A stretch of 62,500 nucleotides of DNA from contig CANKZM010000004.1 in NCBI GenBank assembly GCA_947488305.1, positions 1-62,500 of the forward strand, read 5' to 3'. Numbering within the stretch: the first letter of the stretch is position 1; the number at the start of each line of letters is the position of its first letter. This DNA comes from an uncultured Roseobacter sp. GTDB lineage: Bacteria; Pseudomonadota; Alphaproteobacteria; Rhodobacterales; Rhodobacteraceae. The notes beneath the pieces were generated by a model. The model worked only from the letters and a program-made list of their open reading frames with translations, was not told where the DNA came from and searched no databases. This document shows, one piece after another, positions 54,480 to 62,500 of the stretch. The position numbers were made by a program, and so were the translations under genes.

Positions 54480-55097
54480 GTGATCGGCATTATCGAAAAG
54501 GTTCTGGTAGATTGTTTGCTGGAAGCGGGTGGTGAAGAACTGAAGGCCGATGCGTTCCTGAAAGCTGGAATACCGCGTGATCGCGTGTACAGGCTTGATC
54601 GGCATTATCCTGATGAAGAGACCGGACGCCTGCTAGCCGCTGCGCTGCACGTGACCGGATTGGAAGAGGGAAAACTCTTTGAGATTTTCTCCGACAATTT
54701 CTTAGATGTGATCGGGACAGTGTTCCCCCGCTTTCTCGAAATGGCGTCTAATTCTGAAGAGCTCGTCAGGATGCAGGCCAAGATCCATGCGTTGATCGCT
54801 GCCGGAATTCGAACACGGCGAGGGAGCACGCAGACCACCGACAAGTTCCAGTTGGAATCGTTGAATGAACACCATTTGATCGTTCGATACCGTTCCGAAC
54901 TGCAGTTATGCGGCTTGTACACGAAACTCGTTGAGGCGGCGGCCCGACGGTATGGCGATGAGGTGCTCGTTGAAGAAATGAGCTGCCGTCATAAAGGGGC
55001 CGAGGCCTGCCGAATGAGCGTCAAATGGTTGTCGATTGATGGAAATTTGACGCTGCATTCGCCTCAGTTTCCACTAGACGTCGCGAAGACTGGCTAA
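54480..55097 (+). CDS. H-NOX-like (heme NO-binding) domain protein
   Basis: The 205-residue protein matches the bacterial HNOB pattern. It opens MIGIIEKVLVDCLLEAGG; VFPRFLEMASNSEEL precedes the proximal-His helix RMQAKIHALI (His103). A C-terminal lobe follows, with HHLIVRYRSELQLCGLYTKLVEA and CRHKGAEACRMSVKW. The heme-propionate motif Y-x-S-x-R reads YRSEL (137-141), so its Arg is Leu. The start is the GTG at 54480 with GGAG upstream; a TTG at 54468 overlaps that site. It is followed after ten bases by an EAL protein, the classic output partner of H-NOX sensors. Heme binding is not certain. Confidence 0.75.
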   Translation: MIGIIEKVLVDCLLEAGGEELKADAFLKAGIPRDRVYRLDRHYPDEETGRLLAAALHVTGLEEGKLFEIFSDNFLDVIGTVFPRFLEMASNSEELVRMQAKIHALIAAGIRTRRGSTQTTDKFQLESLNEHHLIVRYRSELQLCGLYTKLVEAAARRYGDEVLVEEMSCRHKGAEACRMSVKWLSIDGNLTLHSPQFPLDVAKTG

Positions 55098-55107
55098 GGT
55101 TTTTCAA

Positions 55108-57102
55108 ATGAAAAAAGCCCAAAATAAGCAAGAGACTTCGGATTCTCAGACGCCTCCAGAAGAAAAGAAGCGACCGTCAAACGCCCCACCGAAAGCGACG
55201 GCGCGGATCTCGGATCTTGCCGAGATCACTAATCCAACCGATGAAATGGTGGCCTCACTGGCGGATCAGCTCTGCGCAATCGTGGCCGACGACTATGATA
55301 TTCGCGTGCGTCTGGACTCAGACTTTGAGAATCTCCAACTGCAAAAGCTGACCGTACTCATCAATTCCCTGTTGGAAAACGTACGTCGCAACATAGGAAC
55401 GCTTTCAGAGTTGGCAGAGGATCTGGAATCGAAGGTGCGCGAAAGGACGCTTGAACTGGACCTTGTTGTTCAGGGTTCAAACGATGGCGTTTGGCTATGG
55501 AACGTTGAAAAGAATGTTGTCGATTACTCAAAGCGGTGGCGAGATCTTCTGGGTCTCGAAGGGGAAGAACTCGATACGATAGAAAGCTGGCTGTCTCGTG
55601 TTCATCCGGATGACCAGGAGAAATTGCGTGCGGCGCTGCGCGAGCACTTGCAAGGTGTAAAACCATACTTGCGCGAAGACTACAGAATCCGTCATGCCGA
55701 TGGCACCTTCCGGTGGATGTGGTGCCGGGGGCGTTGTCACCGAGACGAAAACGGCCGGGCGACCTTTATGGCCGGCACTCAGACCGATGTGCACACATTT
55801 CGCTCGATCGATCCCTCCACCGGGCTGCCAAACGAAACTGCATTAATGGCGTCCTTGCGGGACCTGATTAGCGATGGCGTTTCATTTCGAGCGGCCCTTA
55901 TCGGCATTCCACGCGTGGACTCCATGAAAGAGGATATGGATTCTGACGAGCTATCGATGCTCAGGCGCGCGGTCGCGTGTCGTATATCTTCTAATCTTCC
56001 CTTTGGTGCGGACCTGTTTCATCTGTCCGGCGATTACTACGCAGCGATCATTCCAGAACGAATTCAGAAAAGGTTTTTGGAACAGGAGGTTGTTTCCCCG
56101 CTCCTATCCGCCTTCAACAAACCTTTTGAGACCAGTCGTCACCGCGCGTGGTTGGATATTTCGCTCGGTTTCACAATGCCAATCTCGAATAAGTCAGCTT
56201 CTCCCTCTGACACGATGCGCGACGCCTGGACATCTTACAGGGCGGCCCGAAAGCAACGAACAACCTTCAACGTCTTGTCTGACCATCAGCTAGAGGGCGC
56301 AAGAGACCGAGCTTACATCGAGCAACAAATCAGAATTGGCCTCGAACGCGATTGGTTTGTCCCATTCTTCCAGCCAATTGTTGATATCAAAACCTCGGAA
56401 ATTCTGGGATTCGAAACCCTGTGCAGAATGTCTCATCCCGAACAGGGCGTTATCGCTCCGGGTCGCTTCATTCCAGTCGCGGAAGATATCGGCGTGATTG
56501 ATCGGATCAGCTTCCTGATGTTTGAAAAAGCAATCTCGATGCTGGGCAGTTGGGCAAAACTTGGAGCGCCATTTGACAAGCTCTTTCTGACTGTCAATTT
56601 GGAATCCTATCAGATCATGCAACCGGAATTGCCAGATCTTTTGAAGTCCGCAATCGCCGAAAAGGGATTTCAACCCAATCTCTTGAAAATCGAAATCGTA
56701 GAAAGCTCAGTCATCGGTAACTTTGATACCGCGGCGCGACAGATTGCGGCCATTCGAAACCTGGGCGTCCAAATCGCGCTGGATGACTTTGGCACGGGTT
56801 ACTCTTCTTTGGAGTATCTCAACGAATTATCGTTTGATTTGATTAAGATAGACAGAGCATTCGTCGATGAGCTGGACAGTGATCCCCGGAAACGATCAAT
56901 GGTCAAGATGATGTGTGTCCTGGCTGAGACACTTGATGCAGAAGTTTGTGTCGAGGGAATAGAGACAGAGGCTCAGGCCGCCGTAGCGAGAGAATTGAAC
57001 GCGATCTTTGGTCAAGGTTATCTCTATTCCAAACCTGTGTCGGAAAAAGACATTGTGGAGCTGATTGGTACTCAGCAACTTCAAAGTAAGCGCGCCAGTT
57101 AA
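55108..57102 (+). CDS. PAS, degenerate GGDEF and EAL protein (c-di-GMP phosphodiesterase)
   Basis: The 664-residue cytoplasmic protein has a disordered N-terminus (1-35), a helical segment (45-120), a PAS_3-type domain (about 117-230), a GGDEF-like domain and an EAL domain (about 400-655). In the GGDEF-like domain (about 235-390) the active motif reads SGDYY (307-311). The EAL keeps catalytic residues: ETLCR (436), VNLES, IEIVESS, LDDFGTGYSS (558 onward), LIKIDR, CVEGIETEAQ and QGYLYSKPVS. It should hydrolyse c-di-GMP and lack cyclase activity. The H-NOX-like gene upstream is its likely regulator. Confidence 0.9.
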   Translation: MKKAQNKQETSDSQTPPEEKKRPSNAPPKATARISDLAEITNPTDEMVASLADQLCAIVADDYDIRVRLDSDFENLQLQKLTVLINSLLENVRRNIGTLSELAEDLESKVRERTLELDLVVQGSNDGVWLWNVEKNVVDYSKRWRDLLGLEGEELDTIESWLSRVHPDDQEKLRAALREHLQGVKPYLREDYRIRHADGTFRWMWCRGRCHRDENGRATFMAGTQTDVHTFRSIDPSTGLPNETALMASLRDLISDGVSFRAALIGIPRVDSMKEDMDSDELSMLRRAVACRISSNLPFGADLFHLSGDYYAAIIPERIQKRFLEQEVVSPLLSAFNKPFETSRHRAWLDISLGFTMPISNKSASPSDTMRDAWTSYRAARKQRTTFNVLSDHQLEGARDRAYIEQQIRIGLERDWFVPFFQPIVDIKTSEILGFETLCRMSHPEQGVIAPGRFIPVAEDIGVIDRISFLMFEKAISMLGSWAKLGAPFDKLFLTVNLESYQIMQPELPDLLKSAIAEKGFQPNLLKIEIVESSVIGNFDTAARQIAAIRNLGVQIALDDFGTGYSSLEYLNELSFDLIKIDRAFVDELDSDPRKRSMVKMMCVLAETLDAEVCVEGIETEAQAAVARELNAIFGQGYLYSKPVSEKDIVELIGTQQLQSKRAS

Positions 57103-57451
57103 CCAATTGTCGAAACGCACGAAATCGAAGTGAACCCCGATCATCGAGCCTATTTCGTCGCTCTGAGTATCGGCGCATCCGTTAAGACAGCCGTTGCCTT
57201 TGCTGTGAATGCTCTAGTCAGCACGGTTATTAGCGACGCAAACGTTCCTGACCGCAATCTATTTTCCTTTCCCACACAACCATATTCGTCCCATGAGTGC
57301 CAATGCGGCCCCATGCACTCTGAGGAAGTTGTCGGTATCTGGCAGATGGACAGTTACCTGTCGCCAAGTTGCGATGCACAACGACTAGGTCCTTGACGCT
57401 TGGTCAAAAAAGAACGCCCGCAGCGATAACACTACGGGCGGTTCTTAAGAA
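57103..57451. other. intergenic region between the EAL gene and tRNA-fMet
   Basis: About 350 bases without a convincing gene. A GTG-started frame (57130-57396, plus strand) has no binding site or family. The right end holds the terminator of tRNA-fMet. No terminator for the EAL gene was seen. Confidence 0.4.
57405..57446 (-). terminator. terminator downstream of tRNA-fMet
   Basis: Read on the minus strand, GAACCGCCCG pairs with CGGGCGTTC (one bulge) and is followed by TTTTTT. It sits six bases past the CCA end of the tRNA gene. Confidence 0.8.
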
Positions 57452-57528
<77 letters not shown>

Positions 57529-57595
57529 TCAACACATGCGCTCTATTATTCCAGCACATCGGAAGGTTCAAGGGCCACTTCGCCAAATATGAAGG

Positions 57596-58432
57596 TTATT
57601 TCGCATCTTTCGGCGCGGTTCCACTATCGCCGCCCGCAGCATCCCAAATGTCCTTCACCCAGGTTGCGGGATAAACGAACTGTCGAATGGATTTTATCCT
57701 ATTTTTGGATTTCAACGCACGCTTGAGGTGCTGCATTGGCGGAAGGAAAGGTGTTCGTTTGTTGTATTGCCCAACGATCGCATCCGGCGGGTTCATACTG
57801 CCCGCAAAGATAACGACGCGCGCGCCTTTGGGGAGGCGCGGGGGTACGAAATAATTCAAAGGGAAGCGGGGGATACACTCAATCCTGAAGTGGCGCACCC
57901 AGCCATTTGGCCAGAATTTCACACCATTTGGCGCATTTTTGGTCACAAAGTGCTGCTCAAACCGGTATTTATCCGCGACGGCCTGCGGGTCGGCTGCAAA
58001 CATTGCCTGTAGGGGTGCCAATGCCCCGACGGGCATCCGATAGATAGAGGTTTGGCCCAATTTCTGGAGCGGCTTTGCAACATTTCGGGCGAGCACAACA
58101 TCTTCCTCAGCGCCAAATTCGAAAAAGGGATCGAGCGAATCCGTAATCGTTACATCGAGATCAACGAACAAAAACGCACCTTCCAGATCACCCAGTTCAG
58201 GCGCCCAAAGGCGGGATTTCGGCCACTGCCCGATGGTGTTCTTCGGCATGAAACCCGGCATTTCGGGTAGGTCAAAACAGTCGACGTCGGGATGCACCCC
58301 GGCGCGCGTATCGGTAAACGCAACGAACCGGAACGGCGGCGTGGTATTCGCTTTGACCATCTGGTAGAGGCGATTGATATAAGGTGCGCCATATTTGGTG
58401 CCCCAATTGATGCAAACGATCTGCTTCTTCAT
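57596..58432 (-). CDS. glycosyltransferase-like protein
   Basis: This 278-residue protein has the look of a GT-A fold transferase. It opens QIVCINWGTKYGAPYINRLYQMV, and AFLFVDLDVTI supplies a D-x-D nucleotide-sugar/metal motif. EQHFVTKNAP and NPPDAIVGQY are later family segments. No signal peptide or membrane segment is visible. It lies between 5S and tRNA-fMet on the rRNA strand. The sugar and acceptor are unknown. Confidence 0.7.
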   Translation of the reverse strand: MKKQIVCINWGTKYGAPYINRLYQMVKANTTPPFRFVAFTDTRAGVHPDVDCFDLPEMPGFMPKNTIGQWPKSRLWAPELGDLEGAFLFVDLDVTITDSLDPFFEFGAEEDVVLARNVAKPLQKLGQTSIYRMPVGALAPLQAMFAADPQAVADKYRFEQHFVTKNAPNGVKFWPNGWVRHFRIECIPRFPLNYFVPPRLPKGARVVIFAGSMNPPDAIVGQYNKRTPFLPPMQHLKRALKSKNRIKSIRQFVYPATWVKDIWDAAGGDSGTAPKDAK

Positions 58433-58570
58433 GGGTCAGGGCTATCAGGGCGACGTCAAGCTATCAAGCGGCCACGTTCTCCGGCCCACAAAGAAACCCC
58501 GTCGAACCTTCAGAAAGTGGTGCCAATTAATGTCTGCTACGTGACAACTGAATGCCCGTTCTCCGGATGC

Positions 58571-59383
58571 TCAATCACTTTGTGGTTTTATTGCAATTTG
58601 GCTGACGTATGACATAAACCCGAAAAACGTGTCAGCAGATACCCGGCGTCTTGCTTCTGCTTTTAGGGCTTCTGCCGTGTCGGAAAACAGTAATTTCTCT
58701 TCGACCATCCGGTCAGCGCCTCGATCAATGACCGTGAGGAAATATGTCGCTTCGCCTTCCGCGATATATCCGTGCCCTGCACTCGCGCCAAGTTCGAAGC
58801 CGGTTTCAGCCAGGATCCCGGGAATTTGGCGCATTATCCAAAGATTGGTGACGTTCTGGTTGATCATGAACCGGATGAGTTCATTCAGAGGATCAAAATC
58901 CGCAATCTGGGCCGTCGCAGTACTGTAGTCGCCGTCGCATATCGCCAATATGCCACCTGGCTTCAGAATGCGGAACGCTTCCTCAACAACGTCTTCTGGA
59001 CCGGGTACGTGACACAACAAGGTGTGCATCAAAACAAGGTCAAAGGAAGAAGCTTCGAACCCAGTTTTCTTGGCATCACCGATTTCGAAGCTGAGCCGTG
59101 GATCGTCACCGAAGGTCTTTCTGGCTCTGGCAACCATCACGGGCGACGGTTCAAGACCATGTGCCGTCGTTGCTCCGGCAATATCCACCAGATCTCTGGT
59201 CACATGACCAGTACCTGAGCCCAGTTCCAATGCACGCGCATTTTGGGGAAGCCTTAGATCACTCAAATATGCCTTGCGAATTGCTATCTGTGCAGGCTCA
59301 AGGCAGCGGGCCTCCATTGCTGCTGCTATCCGCTCCTGAAGGGCAGTATCTTGCGCCCCGAGATCAGAGTATGGGTCAGACAT
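58571..59383 (-). CDS. class I SAM-dependent methyltransferase
   Basis: The product (270 residues) has the SAM loop RALELGSGTGHVTRDLVDIAG, the acidic strand end HGLEPSPVMVARARKTF, and DLVLMHTLLCHVPGPEDVVEEAFRILKPGG as motifs post-I to III. It resembles UbiE-like small-molecule methyltransferases. The ATG at 59383 follows GTGAGCG, and I prefer it to the in-frame GTG at 59413. It sits downstream of the rRNA terminator on the same strand, inserted between 5S and tRNA-fMet. Confidence 0.82.
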   Translation of the reverse strand: MSDPYSDLGAQDTALQERIAAAMEARCLEPAQIAIRKAYLSDLRLPQNARALELGSGTGHVTRDLVDIAGATTAHGLEPSPVMVARARKTFGDDPRLSFEIGDAKKTGFEASSFDLVLMHTLLCHVPGPEDVVEEAFRILKPGGILAICDGDYSTATAQIADFDPLNELIRFMINQNVTNLWIMRQIPGILAETGFELGASAGHGYIAEGEATYFLTVIDRGADRMVEEKLLFSDTAEALKAEARRRVSADTFFGFMSYVSQIAIKPQSD

Positions 59384-59510
59384 TGGTTCGCTCACTCTAA
59401 TGGCCCAAACCACACCACATTAGCCGAACATGCCCACGTTTTCAAAATTGCGGCTTTTTCCGCAGCTTGGCCGAAAACCCGCTAAATCCACACAGCAACA
59501 AACCTACGAA

Positions 59511-59534
59511 CAAAAAACGCCACAAGGGGCGTTC
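59511..59534 (-). terminator. rRNA operon terminator
   Basis: On the minus strand AACGCC, loop CCTTGT, GGCGTT followed by TTTT lies about 65 bases past the end of 5S. It should end most rrn transcripts before the two protein genes. Confidence 0.8.
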
Positions 59535-59597
59535 AATTTTAGTGAGTGTTGTTTGGATAAGATCATCGCAGAGAGATACATTCCAGAGGTTTTACTA

Positions 59598-59714
59598 GGT
59601 TTGGCGGTGACCTACTCTCCCACGCCTTAAGACGCAGTACCATCGGCGCTAAGGCACTTAACGGCCGGGTTCGGGATGGGACCGGGTGTTTTGCTCTCGC
59701 TATGACCACCAAAC
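59598..59714 (-). rRNA. rrf: 5S ribosomal RNA
   Basis: The minus strand carries the complete 5S sequence, from TTTGGTGGTCATAGCGAGAG through CCCGATCCCATC-like GGTCCCATCCCGAACCCGG to GGGAGAGTAGGTCACCGCCA. The terminal stem TTTGGTGG/CCGCCAAA closes. Ends are approximate by a few bases. Confidence 0.95.
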
Positions 59715-59799
59715 CATGAAAAACCTCTGTGTCCAAGTCACGTACGACTGTGTGTTGTGTATGCTTTCGAACCGAATAGAAAATCTCTCTTCTACTGGA

Positions 59800-62500
<2,701 letters not shown>

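Noticed and set aside
57130-57396. 88-codon GTG-started frame downstream of the EAL gene
   Set aside because: No binding site or family features; composition looks noncoding.

Overview
The window is chromosomal DNA from an alphaproteobacterium of the family Rhodobacteraceae, most likely a marine member of the Roseobacter group. The evidence is the Rieske protein and cytochrome bc1 set close to those of Rhodobacter, a PetP/PetR-type regulator pair, a Brucella-type RibH2 lumazine synthase, a TmpA/TmpB phosphonate pathway, and the rrn arrangement with tRNA-fMet downstream of 5S. I saw no insertion sequence, prophage, integrase or CRISPR array.

Region 1 to 9 kb: tRNA-Lys, dapF-mtaB, a Crp/Fnr regulator followed by two exact TGTGA-N6-TCACA palindromes, a 49-residue ORF and a candidate small RNA, then petABC (cytochrome bc1, minus strand), a GST, a PaiB-type flavoprotein, and an FMN riboswitch in front of ribH2. 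Region 9 to 20 kb: thiBPQ under a TPP riboswitch, aroC, an EamA exporter, an NTF2-like protein, ilvE, petP-petR, then the isoprenoid operon xseB-ispA-dxs. Region 20 to 30 kb: a long minus-strand array (VOC protein, class II aldolase, sterol desaturase-like protein, acyl-CoA dehydrogenase, NDP-forming acyl-CoA ligase, CaiD-like hydratase, NAD(P)-binding protein, ornithine cyclodeaminase-like enzyme). This looks like carnitine or related acyl-CoA catabolism. It is followed by ade-amn for adenine and AMP breakdown, and by HU.

Region 32 to 36 kb: two transporters, a GlxA/GbdR-like regulator, a methyltransferase and a periplasmic glutathione peroxidase. Region 36 to 46 kb: a self-contained amino-sugar locus. 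A sugar ABC transporter, MurQ-like etherase and Gfo/Idh oxidoreductase lie divergently from a BadF-type kinase, a GntR regulator, a NagB-II-type deaminase and NagA, with repeated GGTAT motifs between the two arms. Together they could take N-acetylmuramate or GlcNAc to fructose-6-phosphate.

Region 46 to 49 kb: a LysR regulator facing tmpA-tmpB, the two-oxygenase route from 2-trimethylaminoethylphosphonate to glycine betaine and phosphate. Region 49 to 57 kb: the most unusual stretch. It holds an OmpA-like coiled-coil protein, then bacteriophytochrome BphP (hybrid HWE kinase) overlapping its heme oxygenase BphO, a divergent lone receiver protein, and an H-NOX-like protein followed at once by a PAS-GGDEF(degenerate)-EAL protein. 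This suggests that red light and NO (or heme) inputs converge on c-di-GMP. Region 57 kb to the end: tRNA-fMet, a glycosyltransferase-like gene and a methyltransferase gene lying between tRNA-fMet and 5S, then 5S and nearly all of the 23S rRNA (minus strand, running off the window).
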